A stretch of DNA of 64,000 nucleotides, from assembly GCF_000091045.1 (NCBI RefSeq), contig NC_006683.1, positions 1 to 64,000 of the forward strand. Direction: 5' to 3'. The DNA comes from Cryptococcus deneoformans JEC21. Taxonomy: Eukaryota > Basidiomycota > Tremellomycetes > Tremellales > Cryptococcaceae. The first letter of the stretch is position 1. Each line of letters begins with the position of its first letter. The position numbers and the translations under genes are program-made. This document shows positions 45,971-59,784 of this stretch, piece by piece. Below the pieces are notes generated by a model. The model made no database searches and was not told where the DNA came from. It worked only from the letters and a program-made list of their open reading frames with translations.

Positions 45971-48451
45971 CTAACCAAGCTCATTTGTGGATAAGCGGAG
46001 TGTTGGGCGCACTAGTGATTCACCGTTGACCGCTAAACTCTCGCTCGGCATCCTATTCGCCCGCTCGTCAGCATCTCTAAGCCACCTTGACGTAGATAGA
46101 GCGTACATCTCGAGCATGCTCAGAACATATTTCTCCACCCAAGCCTTATCATTCAGTTCATCTTCCCTCTCCCCAACAGCCACAGCATATTGTCTTATCG
46201 CGAACCTAACCATCGCCTGTGAGACGAGGAGGTTGGCCTTGCACGTCTCAAAGACACCGATGCCATGATGACGAAGTCTAGGGGGCTCATTCCGCTTGTC
46301 TCCCAAGGCGGGGTCCAAGGGACTGGCCAACTGCAGGGGAGGAGGTAGGTTGTCCAGGATCCGCTGGAGTGCATTCCTAAAGTGACTCGTGGGGCGGATC
46401 GCGGGCCACATTGGAGGTAATGAGAGGTCCGACTGGATCGAGCTTTCTTTTGCAAGAAGCGAGCGATGGGCAGTGATAACCGCGCCGAGAAGATGAAAAA
46501 TGCGTGAGACGTGATGAAAGCCGCAGAGGACCGAATAGACCCCAGAGGGTTGGGGGAATGCGCCGGATGCGGTGATCAGGTTGTCGTCAACCTCCGACGG
46601 CCACGGGACGCGTACATCGGCGTCGACGATTTGGAAAGGTGCAGAAGTCAAGGCAGTAATGGTGCGATCGGAACCATCTGCGCAAGACCACCCAAGAGTC
46701 AGCAGACGGCAAATGCAGAACGTCGGACAGGCAGGATCTCAAATGATATGAAACGAACAGAGTAGCCAGAACAACCTCCTTCGTACCTCCAGCTCGATAC
46801 GATCGGTGTTGACGCCCGCACTTCCTTCATCATGCAGCTTCAGCTCTTGTGCGAGTCGAATAGCCTTTGCTAACGCCACGTTCGCAGCGGTCGTGCTGCC
46901 CACGGTGCTCAGATAAATGTGATCACAGCTGACACACAAAGTCAGTGACCAGATGTCGGAACCACCCACCGGCTCTTGTGCAAGAGTGTGAACGTATCGA
47001 AGCTGAAACTCACTAGAGCGTCCTGCGCGGCCATCAGCGAGTTTCAGTACGGAGAAAAAATAGCTAGCCTCACGCAATGTCCGTGACAGTCACCACTTTG
47101 TAACTACGATTCTGTAATGCAACAGACGCGGCGTGGCATCGGCGGTGTAAGTGGCGGAGAGTGGGCACCTCCAAGAAGGAGAGAGCTGATCGGGGCAGCT
47201 GGATGATAGAATATGCCACTGGGAATATATAAGCAGCGGCCAGGAGGGTCGATGCGCCATATGGGGGATGGTGGCACTCAGTGAGGGATAATGATTCAGA
47301 TTATGGAGAGACGCACCTAGGGAAAGCAGATACGCTCGCCAAGTTTGACTTCTCTCGTCCTCCCTGCTCATAAGCAACTGCAAGAACGTGGGCCAATGCA
47401 TCACCGGCAACAGCGGACTATCTACTGTGTGAGAATTGTGCCAGTCGGTATGGACGTCGAGAAACCTACTAGAGATGCGTATGGTACGCGTGAAGGATCC
47501 GCATGAGCGTGCTCCACGGGATCCACTCCTCGATTCCTGTATGCCGCACACCCCCTGGAGAAGCACTGGACAGAAGTGCAGAAGCAGAAGAGAGCCGGGC
47601 TCGGTCGGTGTCGTCCCTCAGCATGGGCCCCAAACCGGCAGCTTGTCCTGCCATCCCGGTGACGTCTGGAACGAGGGAGGCGAACTCAATGGGCTGGGGT
47701 TCGATCAGATTGTGATCCCAGGACCATTCATGTGGGGATGGCTCGGAGGCGGTGGTGGACTCGCCGACGCCGGCATGGAATAGAGAGCTCGAATTGATAG
47801 GTAGCCAAGACCAGTCCATCGCGGAGTCCGTATCCTGCCGCCGGGCATCTACCACCCAAGAACCGAGGCCAAGGCCCATATGGGCGGATCTGGTGGAGGG
47901 GAGAGCACAAGCAGGTGTCGTTGCGGCTAACGAGGGACGATGGGGTCCAGAAGATCGAGGAAGGGTCACATCCAACGGTGCGGGGCTCTGGAGAGGTGGT
48001 TCTGACTGTGATTGAGATATGGACGCACGCCTTGGTGAATGCGAGGCGTACTGTTGACCGGACACGTTATAGAGTCCCGAAGGGCGGGGGCGGGAGGGGG
48101 ACGGGGTCATACTGTGACCGTGCGAGACCTGGGACGGCTGTGGGGAGCTGCTGGACACTTCCACCAGCTGAGGACGACTGTCGGATGTGGTTGTAGAAGG
48201 CTCCGCCGTATAGCTGAGGAGTCGTTTAGTAAGTCTCAACGTCGACAGTGAGACCGTGCTTACCGGTTGACGGGGCCCGGTCTCCTCCTCTGGTACTTGT
48301 ACTCGCATTCCTGATTTAACACGACGCAGCCCTCGCATCGTGTCGCGAGGGGCGATTTGATACACTTGACTTTTCTCCTTCGACAGAGGTCGCAAGAGAG
48401 TGGACGTTTCTTCGAAGTCGTCGTTGTCGCCGTGCGCTCGATCGTTGACAT
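45971..48451 (-). CDS. Zn2Cys6 regulator of a maltose-type cluster
   Basis: A nuclear activator candidate. The first true ATG is at 48449-48451. The zinc cluster follows at once: CDLCRRRKVKC, IKSPLATRCEGCVVLNQEC, then EYKYQRRRPGP; the C-x2-C-x6-C-x8-C-x2-C-x6-C spacing is complete. A Ser/Pro/Gln-rich linker leads to the middle domain, with LLPVMHWPTFLQLLMS, AIRLAQELKLHDEG, EVRRRLFWLLC, an intron, then SDRTITALTSAPFQIVDADV. The helical C-terminus ends LRLSTNELG. Spliced frames are open throughout. It is divergent from the alpha-glucosidase, and a MAL-type permease lies beyond that, the same three-part content as yeast MAL loci (regulator, maltase, permease). Regulation of those two genes is inferred from linkage and shared promoter sites. 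Confidence 0.85.
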
Positions 48452-48647
48452 GGAGAGGGACGGTTGCAGCGCCCGTGGGGTGGCTGACTGGGGATGCCTG
48501 TGTCGAAGAGAAGCGGACAAGGCGGATAGCGAAAGCTTCCTATCAAATTCCAACTCCCCCTCCCCCTCACGCCTCTTTCAGGGCCGTCGCAGTGTACTCA
48601 GGGACACTGCAAGGAACGCCAAGGGTGGCCCCGCGTCCCCCGGGATC

Positions 48648-48830
48648 GACGCGGTAAAAATCACTCGGCAGATTGTCTTCGGGGTAACTCCGGCTTTGAG
48701 GTTGGCGAAATCACACACATAAAAACACCACAACCAAGAATGACCCGTGATCGACGCGATAAAAATCACTCGGCGGATTGTCTTCGGGGTAACTCCGGGC
48801 GTTGTCGTTGGGGAAGTCCCACATATAATT
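48648..48830. promoter_or_regulatory. Duplicated promoter element with CGG triplets every 11 bp
   Basis: Two direct copies of about 55-80 bp (48648-48725 and 48749-48830) lie in the divergent promoter. Each contains the core ATTGTCTTCGGGGTAACTC. Copy 2 has CGG at 48774, 48785 and 48796 (CGG-N8-CGG-N8-CGG), plus one more at 48771. Copy 1 has CGG at 48680 and 48691 with CAG at 48669. CGG triplets at fixed spacing are the known target grammar of Zn2Cys6 factors. Confidence 0.75.
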
Positions 48831-48920
48831 ACTTATAAATACGCGACTTTGAGTCGAGGAAAGCGCCCCATCACCTGCATTTACCTCCTCTCTCATCCTT
48901 TCATACGCTATCGCCCCCAG

Positions 48921-51348
<2,428 letters not shown>

Positions 51349-51612
51349 CGAACCTATCATTATTCAATAGAGCTGCATCATGAAGCATGAATCTCGTAAT
51401 TTCCGGATAATCGTCCCCAGTAGCATCACGACTAGCTCCCTTTAGCAAACATTTACACAGGTCACATGGATGTATGGTCATGTGCTGCCAGCAAGTGAAT
51501 TAGCATTGAGTTTGTGAAGGCGAGAGCAAGAGCTTTGATGATTTAGTCGAAGAGATATACGTTGAACGAGGAGGAACGGGAGTAAAATTTACTTTGTTTA
51601 TACCAATCTGAT

Positions 51613-52228
51613 TGTCACAGGCGTCACGTCATTCAGCGTAGCTGCCCGGTGCTCAACTCGGATGGTGTAGAACTTGACCAATAAAGATGAAGGATTCACG
51701 CCTAGCAGAGCCGGACGGAAGAATTGCCAGGCTGACGGAACAGGGGCTGGGCTTATAGAGGAAGGAATAGCCGGGGCCTGAAAGAGCGGAGCTGGACTAA
51801 GGGCTGACTGAAGCGACTTAAAAAGGGAGAATGCTCGGAGGCAAAGTAATGAGAAAGGACAACAGTATTGATTTACTGGGGACTATGAAAACTACGAAAA
51901 GCTATCTTCTTATTATGTACCTTCTTTCCGTCTGCGTACTCACCTCTCTCGGAATTAAGATGTTGCTAACTCATGACGGGGGCGACGCTGTTGGACCGGA
52001 GGGAAATGAACACTGACCAAGTGTCGGGAAAGAAGAGAAGAAAGCTGACGAGGCGAAAAGAAGGAAGAGGCAAGCCGAAGATGTTTTGTTGACTTTGCAA
52101 GAGTCAGGCGGTAATCCGCGGTCGCCTGAGGTGGAGGTTGTTTGGTTACGCCGGGGACAAGGTGGAATGACAGCCCGTTGCCCGGTAGTGGACGCCGAGG
52201 AGTACGACTCTTGCATAACATCGTGACA
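51613..52228 (-). mobile_element. Solo LTR, left copy (616 bp)
   Basis: Begins TGTCAC and ends GTGACA, the TG...CA inverted ends of an LTR. It is flanked by a perfect 5-bp target duplication CTGAT (51608-51612 and 52229-52233). It is the reverse complement of the right copy with roughly 90% identity by eye and exactly the same length. Strand is set by the TATA-like GGTACATAATAAG motif, which reads on the minus strand. No internal retroelement sequence remains. Confidence 0.93.
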
Positions 52229-53141
52229 CTGATAAAGCAGACCAACTAGTGTGCTGGTGCCAATCGAGCAAAAGAAATCATGGTGTCTATGTACCGTTGT
52301 TGAGCGCATGTGGGTGAGCATGAAGCCTCTGTTGAACGAAGCCCCAGGCAACCTTGCGGATTCATCTCGTTTTCATCAACAGAACATCATCCTGATTCGC
52401 CGAGAATTGACGGGGCAGTTTCGGTCCCATTCGGCGAGCGGACCAGAAGATGTTCCATTCGGCGAAATTATTTCTGATCCAGTGCTCTTTTGTTTTGGCG
52501 AACATGTGCGGGCTTGCTGGCGGGAATTTTTGCGAGATCCTAATAAGCGTTTGATTTGATGGGGGCTTGGGCGTCTTTGGAGAAAGCCGAACACGGCGAT
52601 ATTTCGGCAAAAGGCGAGGAACGACTTCTGTGACCGCTCTTTTGTTTGCCGTTCCAGATTTTCTCGGGTGGTCAAGCAGATAAGCCGCCTTTCGCTTACC
52701 AAAATGGTCCGAAAAGTCTCACATACTCAGCTACTTCAGGACTCAGTCCTCCTCTAATCAGAACGCACACTTCCAAACCGGAAAGAAGCCAGGACGCTGG
52801 CGATAGCATCGCCACGATTGCGATGGTGCCATGGAACAGAATGACACCATTTCTGAGATCGTTCTCCTGAAGATGTCCAGAGAGAAATGGCGGGCAACGA
52901 TTGAGAAGACCTCTGGCGAAACGTCATGCATGGCATCTCGCGCGCCTTGACAGTTACGACGGCCGATACAACACTTGATGATACCAGCGTAGATTCCTCC
53001 TTACCCCAGCATCTCCTCTTGTACACGTACCAAATTTGCATCTCTTTTGGTTTCTTTGGCTCGTCGTTGACTACAACTCGATCCCCGCAGTCATTTAATG
53101 CGTCGGCGCATTGCTGTGCTTGATCACATAAAAAGCGGATC
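52229..53141. other. 913-bp segment between the two solo LTRs
   Basis: Not retroelement interior, since each LTR has its own target duplication. It should be old host sequence. Open frames are short; none shows a known motif. It may once have been continuous with the glucosidase 3' flank. Confidence 0.55.
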
Positions 53142-53757
53142 TGTCACGATGTTATGCAAGAATCGCACTCTGCGGCGTCTTTAACCGGGCAACGGGATAT
53201 TATTCCATCTCGTCCCCGAAGTAACCAAACAAACCTCCACCTCAGACGACCGCGATTTATCGCCCGATTCTTGCAAAATCAACCGAGGCATCTTTCGGCT
53301 TGCCTCTTCTTTCGTTTCGCCTGGTCAGCACTCTCCTCTTCTTCCCCAACACTTGGTCAGTGTTCATTTCCCCCCGGTCCGACAGCTCCGTCCCCGCCAC
53401 GAGTTAGCGGTAACTTTCTCCCGAGAGAGATGAGTAAGCAGAAGGAAGGAAAGGTATATAAGAAGATAGCTTTTCGTAGTTTTCATAGTCCCCAGAAAAT
53501 CAATACTGTTGTCCTTTCTCACTACCTTGCCTCCGAGCATTCTTTTCTTTTAAGTCGCTTCAGTCAGCCCTTAGTCCAGCTCCTGCTCCTTCAGGCCCTG
53601 GCTATTCCTCCCTCTAAGTCCAGCTTCTGTTCCGTCAGCCTGGCAATTCTTCCGTCCGGCTCTGCTAGGCGTGAATCCTTCATTTTCATTCGTCGAGTTC
53701 TACATCATCCGAGTTGAGCGCCGGGCAGCTACGCTGACTGACGTGACGCCCGTGACA
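53142..53757 (+). mobile_element. Solo LTR, right copy (616 bp)
   Basis: TGTCAC...GTGACA ends, with a perfect 5-bp target duplication GGATC on both sides (53137-53141 and 53758-53762). A TATA box (GGTATATAAG) at 53453-53462 marks the likely transcription start of the former element on the plus strand. Same family and length as the left copy, opposite orientation. Confidence 0.93.
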
Positions 53758-53925
53758 GGATCATACAGACTAATGGTGGACGGAACGACCTGACGGAGTT
53801 TGTCTACTAGCTGTTCGTTTAGATAGATGATTACGTAGACTTTTTTCGTTCAGATTCGTTCTATACCCTATATTCCATTTTCTTCTTTGTGGCTTTCTGG
53901 TCTTTCTTCATCACTATTATCTTGT

Positions 53926-54041
53926 ACACTGCTCCATAAGACTTTTGCACGAAAGTGCTGAAGGAATACCAGGTATGTATCACTATCTTGCACACTGCTC
54001 TCTGAGATTGTTTGTACGAAGGTGCTGAAGGAATATACCAG
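53926..54041. repeat. ~55-bp direct repeat, two copies
   Basis: The copies start at about 53928 and 53990: ATCTTGnACACTGCTC, then TTTGnACGAAnGTGCTGAAG, then GAATACCAG/GAATATACCAG. They are separated by a few bases. Function unknown; it lies just right of the solo LTR. Confidence 0.75.
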
Positions 54042-54162
54042 TTCAACACGACCATCTTGGTCCTGTTCCATCCCCATGGACTGAATTTCATGTCAATGTC
54101 GATTCTTTGATTGGTGACAGAGTAAATACCTGAGAAACCATCAACTCCTGCAACGGTTGGAA

Positions 54163-54581
54163 ATGTCGCAAGCTAGGGTCGAGAGGAACCCATTGGAAGA
54201 AGACGAAGAAGAAACTGCCGAAAACGCGGTACATCGGGAGCATCGGGACACCCTTGCCAAGCAACTCCCAGCTTTCTTGGATATCCAAATTGTTGTAAGG
54301 TGTCTATGGATGCATGAAGAAAAGAAAGAGACTATCATAGAATCTAAAAGAAAATAGCCACGCAACTCCGATCCCACCACGCCACAAACGATCTCTCCCA
54401 GAACTCCGTACCTCAGGCTCCCATCTTCTCGCTCATTCAACACAAATTAGTACCACCTCGCCTGGACGTCGTAAGGTATCTCGCTTGTGCAGCTGATGCC
54501 ACGAATCGTGTACAAGCTCGTCAGGAATGTGTTCCAGCGGGTATAGGAGATCAACAAGGGCTCGGGTTCATCGACTGACAA
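54163..54581 (+). CDS. Possible small gene or fragment, unknown
   Basis: An ATG at 54163 opens MSQARVERNPLEEDEEETAE, then HREHRDTLAKQLPAFLDIQI. A donor GTAAGG at 54294 and an acceptor AAATAG at 54352-54357 could join it to downstream sequence. One downstream frame reads HHATNDLSQNSVPQAPIFSL and VPPRLDVVRYLACAADATN and ends at 54579-54581, but the phase of the join does not match cleanly. No family recognised. It could be a small gene with a different intron, or a relic. Confidence 0.3.
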
Positions 54582-54806
54582 CCAAGCCGGACAGATCCAC
54601 CCTATCCACTAATAGCATAATAGCATGAAGAACGCATTCAAGCTATATTGCTTCTAGGCGTTTGAATCACTATCATAATCCTTCATATATCTGAAACGGC
54701 ACTAATTACCACATATTTGCAGCTATGCCTCCCTCGGTCTTTGCTAACCTTACCAACACCTCTCGCCACCGGATAGGTCCTTTGACCCCTTCCCCCCCTT
54801 CTCTCA

Positions 54807-57121
54807 TTACTCCTCAGCCTCTTTGTCGACGACCGTGTCCTTGAATCGTCTAGCGGGAATGCCACGCTCAAACATGATGTCGAGCTCTCGATACGTTCTA
54901 CCCTTGCATTCGGGCAATCGGAAGTACGCCCAAGTGGCGATGAGCCCGGCGGATGCTCCCTACACAATCAGCACACTTTTCCCACCATGGTCTGAAACAA
55001 ACGAACCCAGAAGAAACCAGCTTTTCCTTTCCAGTTCCACGCGTCCGGGTTTATCTGGTAGGTGTTGAGGATTCCAGAGACGACACTGAGAATGTTGTAG
55101 AGGTTCCTAGATAGACCAACTGTCTTTGACCTCAGACGGGTTGACGATACTTCGCCTACGATACAATAGGCTAGCGGCTATACGGAGTCAATCCAAGCAC
55201 AGTACTGCGGGGCAAAAATAACTTACGCCGACAGTGAAGTCATATACAAGAACCCAGATTAAAATTGCTGCGGCTTGACCCCAGCTAAGCCAGTTATGAG
55301 GGATTATCCACGTATTTCTTTGGGTACTCACGCAGCGTTGCTGTTGGTCTCTGCTGGGAAGGAGACCCCACCCACGACGAAAAGCCTGTTGTGTATGAGC
55401 TTAGTAAGGGGGAAAACGGGAGCCTTACAGAACAGTGAGGACCACCAGACCGGACAAGTAAATAGTTCGCCGCCCAAAGTACTGAACCAACGAATGAGCT
55501 TGCTAATTACGATTGGAGGAACAAACTCACCGTAAGAGTGATCCAAGAACCGCAAGTACCAACAAAGGCTAGTGCTGTAGTCCCAAGGCCCAGCTTGAAA
55601 GAATTTGCGGTACTGAGTCCAGCTGAGAATGATAATGTCAGGATTTGCCTTTCGAGCAAAGTGGATCACGAACCTTGCTGGAAAAAGTAAGTAGGTGTAT
55701 TCGCAAAAGTACTACCGGCAAGGATCTGGGCAGCCCATCCCAGACACGCAATTTCCGTACGGCGAAGATCGCTGCCTTTGAAACAATCCTACCGAGGGTA
55801 AGCTTCGTCAATATGCAGGTGCAGTCCGCTTACGAAATAGCTGGAGCCAGTTTGATTCGCGAGCTCGATTTGGTTGGTACGGATCTAAAAAGCGTCAATC
55901 TCAAAAGCAAGAGAAATACAATAGGCTTACCATCATGGCTACCGTCTGGGCGGGATCGGTGACATCGCCTCTCCTGGAAAGTCTCGCCACAGCCTGTTTC
56001 GCCTCTTCCAGTTTTCCTTTACGGACCAGGTACCATGGACTCTCTGGCGCCAACGTTACGAGGATGAAGAGGGGAAGAGGCCAGAGCCACTGAATCGCAA
56101 ACGGGATCTGACATCGGCGTCAGCTTTAATCCTGCGGGGTGTACGTGTCGGAGTCACTCTGTATCCCCATTGATCAGTCCGGGTCGAAGTGCTTTGCAAT
56201 ACCCCAGCAGCGATGAATTGTCCAATGACCCAGCACAAATTGACATAGCTAGAGTTGATTAGCGTTCGGCGCATCAATGTACTCACGTTGTGAGGTAGCC
56301 ACGTAATGGGACTGGCGTCACGTCACTTGCGTAAGATACCGCAGACTATGCTGATCATTGGTCGAGGCCCTGGTGGGAGTCGTGGAACTCACACTAGCAA
56401 AAGCTCCCCAGGGTAGACCGCAGAGCATCTGGCGACGAGTCAGCCATTACTTGATGATGAATATGCAGAGACTGACTTGTCCGACAAAGAGAACTTCGAT
56501 ATTAGGCGCAAAGAAGACGATAAAAATGAAGCCAGTAAGGGCGATGAGTGCCGCCTGGATTGTTCGGCGATATCCCCATCTGTCTTGGGCCCAGGAGCAT
56601 GCAAAAATACCACTGTGACGCGTCAGCCTGTTGATATCCACAGAAGGAATCCACGTACATGAAGCAGCCGATAGTTGAGGCTTGACCAACGGCAGTCTGC
56701 CAAGAGGGAGATAACTGGTAGCTGCCGGCACTTTCGGAATAGTGTCCATACTTTTCACGATAGGTGGGCAGTCCGATGATGCTACCAAGCACTGGGTATA
56801 GTTAGGCACTGGGTATAGTTAGTACGAGGGACGATGTCAAGGCTTACAGCCGATGTCATACCCCTCCATGACGATGCAGAGTGAGATAGAGAAAGACCAG
56901 AAAGCTGCCTTGGGATAAACACGCAAGGCCTGCTTTAAACCCATGGAGTGTTCGAGCTCCTCGGCAGCCATCGCATCGAGTCGAAGCTGATCCCACTGTT
57001 GACTGTTGGCTGCACCGGCATTCTCCAGGTGCACGATCGATTTGTCAAAGTCCTTGCCATCCTTGTTATCTTCACTGTCCAAGGCGAATGCTTCTACGTT
57101 CTTCTCTTCGTTGAGGTTCAT
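54807..57121 (-). CDS. MFS sugar permease, maltose/alpha-glucoside type
   Basis: A plasma-membrane sugar:proton symporter. The ATG at 57119-57121 (MNLNEEKNVE) starts a cytosolic head, then ISLCIVMEGYDIG (TM1), SAGSYQLSPSWQTAVGQAST, WAQDRWGYRRTIQAALIALT, QMLCGLPWGAFAS, YASDVTPVPLRGYLTTYVNL and CWVIGQFIAAGVL. Further on come WLWPLPLFILVTLAPESPWY, LVRKGK, DFTVGPLAYCIVGEVSSTRL and a C-terminal PECKGRTYRELDIMFERGIP. The PE(S/C)..GR / FE.GI.AR.F end is typical of MAL31/AGT1-like permeases. Many short introns keep the frame. I see no break. Promoter sites upstream match those of the glucosidase, consistent with co-regulation. Confidence 0.88.
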
Positions 57122-57227
57122 GGTGTGCTGTTTGATCCGTCGGTGGGGGTCCCAGCGAAAACCAAAAATGGTGAACTCTAATTATACCCAACGAGAAACG
57201 GCACTGGAGATCCTATTATGGTCCTAA

Positions 57228-57265
57228 TCTCGCCGAAGTCTGGCCGAAGTCTGGCCGAAGTTCGG
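57228..57265 (-). promoter_or_regulatory. CGG-N8-CGG-N8-CGG site, permease promoter
   Basis: 11-bp unit TCTGGCCGAAG repeated about 3.3 times. On the permease strand CGG falls at 57235-57233, 57246-57244 and 57257-57255, each 11 bp apart. It lies 110-145 bp upstream of the permease ATG. Same spacing as in the glucosidase promoter. Confidence 0.75.
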
Positions 57266-57370
57266 TCGATCCAACCACATCATGCTACGGAGCTCCCGAT
57301 GGTAGCGGGGCCGTATTCATTCAATTAAGGACAAGCCAGAACGCTTGGGGAGTCGAAAAAGGTCATCACA

Positions 57371-57389
57371 CTTCGCCGAAGTTTGGCCG
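57371..57389 (-). promoter_or_regulatory. Second CGG-N8-CGG site, permease promoter
   Basis: CTTCGCCGAAGTTTGGCCG holds two CCG triplets (CGG on the permease strand) at 57376-57378 and 57387-57389, again 11 bp apart. It is about 250 bp upstream of the ATG. Confidence 0.6.
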
Positions 57390-58302
57390 AAAAAATTAGA
57401 TAAAAAAAGACAACGCGATAAGATAAAGAAGACTTTATCTAATAGGAGACCGACGGCTCCCGGTTCTCAGACATCTCCGAGTCTCACTAAAACGGCGCGA
57501 TGGAAATTCCGTCGCCATAAAAACGGCACCTTTTTGCTCTATAATAAGAAGGGTTGGCGGAAGAAGGTTCATCGTCGTTAAAATGCTTATTCCTTATTCC
57601 CCTCTGTATGCATATACACTTTTTTTTTAACTTCGACGACGCATCATTCATCACTCTCATGCACTAGAATCATTTGTTCACACTTCAGCTGTATACCCAC
57701 CTCCTCTGGCGCTCCCATTATTCGTTGGAAAAATGTCTCTGACATCTTGCATAATAGCTCATTTCATGCATTGTTTGTGCATGAATATTGGCGGTTCATG
57801 CTGTAAGTCAAGTTCTCTATTATCGACGTTTTTACCTTTTTCCACGAGTGTGCAGTTGATGAACTCGGAGGAAAGACGTTACGGAAAAAAAAGACAAAAG
57901 ATCCCGAATAGCAGGCGCACGCCACGTGTTGAATTCCAAAGTAGCTCCAAGCCGTTCCCATCATTCTGCCCCCAGACGCTTCGTGTTCTCAGTCTCTTCA
58001 CTGCATCATCATCCACCGCTCTCTTCCGTCCACTCAATATACTGCACTTTCACAGCGTATCTCGACTTTGAACTACCGACCAGCAACGACAACGTGCTAT
58101 GAGAATGAAGATGCTATTTCTAGAAGCCAACGAAGAGGTGAGTTTTCGATTCGGCGTCGATTTGCTGTTCATTCACTGACAACGTAAATACTCCATTTTG
58201 TACCGTTCCAGCGTCATAAAGCCACATCGAATTAACCGTATCTGTACCCAGGACCCTCAAAAGCATGAATGAAGAGCTGCTGGGTGTAAATGTAGAGATC
58301 AG
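57390..58302. other. Region without a supported gene
   Basis: Open frames are short. A frame at about 57345-57581 encodes a basic peptide (RWKFRRHKNGTFLLYNKKGW) but has no ATG. ATG-led pieces with splice-like ends at 57733-57801 and 58099-58140 could be 5' exons of the hydrolase relic to the right; this cannot be decided. Confidence 0.4.
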
Positions 58303-59200
58303 GATGTGAATTTTGAGGACCTGAATGTTGTACCACATCTGCTAATGATGTATATTGGTCTAGCTGGTCATCTGTCTATGTACCATTACCAACTACCCAG
58401 GAGAATGCATAGTTGCAGTTGGGAAGTTTATAACCCTAGGATGGCATGGCGGATTTATATGCAATATGCAGATCGAAGTGAGTACAAGCAGCGTATACCA
58501 ACTTTCTCTATCCATGTTGATATCATATCCCCATCCATTCCCAGTTACCTTCTATTTTCACAGCGAATCGAAACGGATACCTATGAAGCTTCGAAGCCTG
58601 GGTCGAGGTCTTCGGTTGTGCATACCGGATTTTGGATAGAAGCGAGAGGAGTAGACGGCAAACAGGTACGTCACCGCACTGCTTTACTATGCCAATATTA
58701 GCTGAATAAGTCGACAGGACCTTACTCGAGATGCAGCACCGGGCGAAAGGATGATTTACTTTATAGTTGGAGGTGGCTACATGGGTCGTCATCCACTACG
58801 TATCCATACTCCCTGGCCTTTGGCAAAGATATCCAAAGCTCGCGTGTTCAGTAAGTCTCTCCGACGCCATTTGGAATTCAGACGAAACAATGGTTTGCGG
58901 ATAGCTGATCAATTGATAGGCGTCAGCTATCGCAAATCTCTTTCCGACAGTACAGCATTTCCTTGTTCTCTCCTTGATACACTTGCAGGGTACCAGTACC
59001 TCATCGAGGAAAAGCATTTCGAACATAAAGTGAGCTATTTTTCACTCTTTCCCCGTTCCCTCACTGTCTACGGCATGGCTTGACTCGCCTATTGACAAAC
59101 TTCGTGCATCTCTCAGAACATCATTCTATGCGGGGACTTGCCGACTAGGCTTTCCACTTGGCTAGTGTTCAGTTGGGGCTGGTGCCAGCTCGTTTTGTGA
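58303..59200 (+). pseudogene. Alpha/beta hydrolase (HSL/steryl acetyl hydrolase-like) relic
   Basis: Exons joined by GT-AG introns read RIETDTYEASKPGSRSSVVH, TGFWIEARGVDGKQ, DAAPGERMIYFIVGGGYMGR, HPLRIHTPWPLAK, SYRKSLSDSTAFPCSLLDTL, AGYQYLIEEKHFEHK and NIILCGD. GGGYxGxHPLR is the oxyanion-hole region, and YRKSLS/FPxxLLDxLAGYxYL are family landmarks. The next element should be GDSAGG with the catalytic Ser. Instead 59132 onward reads GDLPTRLSTWLV and stops at 59198-59200, so nucleophile, Asp and His are all lost. The upstream start is unclear. Confidence 0.6.
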
Positions 59201-59784
59201 GCCTATTTATTAATCATCTTTTTATCGAGGGTAGCTAATACTGTTCAATTTCAAGGACTCTACTCTCCACCACACCGCTTCCTTCGATTCAGATACTCTT
59301 TCTCTGGCCGCCATGCCATCTTCATCGCGAAGTAAAGTATCTACGAAAGGTCGACCACAACCGAAACATGGAAAAAAGACCGCGGTTCGGCCTTTCAGGC
59401 TTCTTACTCGTCGCCGACCTACCTTCAGAGCAACATCACCTGAATCTATAGGTGAGCAGATTGAGGTACAACTTGAGCGTCGTTTTACTCCTCAAGCACA
59501 TCCCTCCCCTGGAGAATCATCCGGGGGGTTCTCATCCACCCTCGCCAGCCGTATCACATGTATTATATGATTCCCATGCAGATCTATCTGTTCATTCTTC
59601 TTTGCCTAACCATTCCTCTCAATCACGTACTCATAATGAACGACGCCCGTGACCAACAGGAAGTGGGTCCATCTATGAAGCATCTCAAACCTCGGAAACC
59701 ACTTGAAGGTTATACTGATATCAACAATGCCGCCCTAAAGGCACTGCTTAACGCCCACATTGCGCTTTTACTCAGCTTCCAGAG
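59201..59784 (+). other. Short ORFs, unresolved
   Basis: An ATG at 59313 in a good context (GCCGCCATGCC) opens an 85-residue basic/Ser-Pro frame ending at 59570. Another frame at 59640-59790 reads TDINNAALKALLNAHIALLL. They may be remnants of the genes on either side. No family recognised. Confidence 0.3.

Noticed and set aside
51613..53757. A single 2.15-kb transposon with 616-bp terminal inverted repeats
   Set aside because: Each 616-bp arm has its own perfect, different 5-bp target duplication (CTGAT and GGATC) and TG...CA ends. That is two solo LTRs, not one element.
56280..56420. Possible truncation of the sugar permease after GAFAS
   Set aside because: Two short introns flank a small exon encoding SYASDVTPVPLRGYLTT, which fits the family exactly.
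57345..57581. Basic 78-residue open frame resembling a ribosomal or nucleic-acid-binding protein
   Set aside because: It has no ATG start, no family match, and sits between the permease promoter sites and AT-rich sequence.
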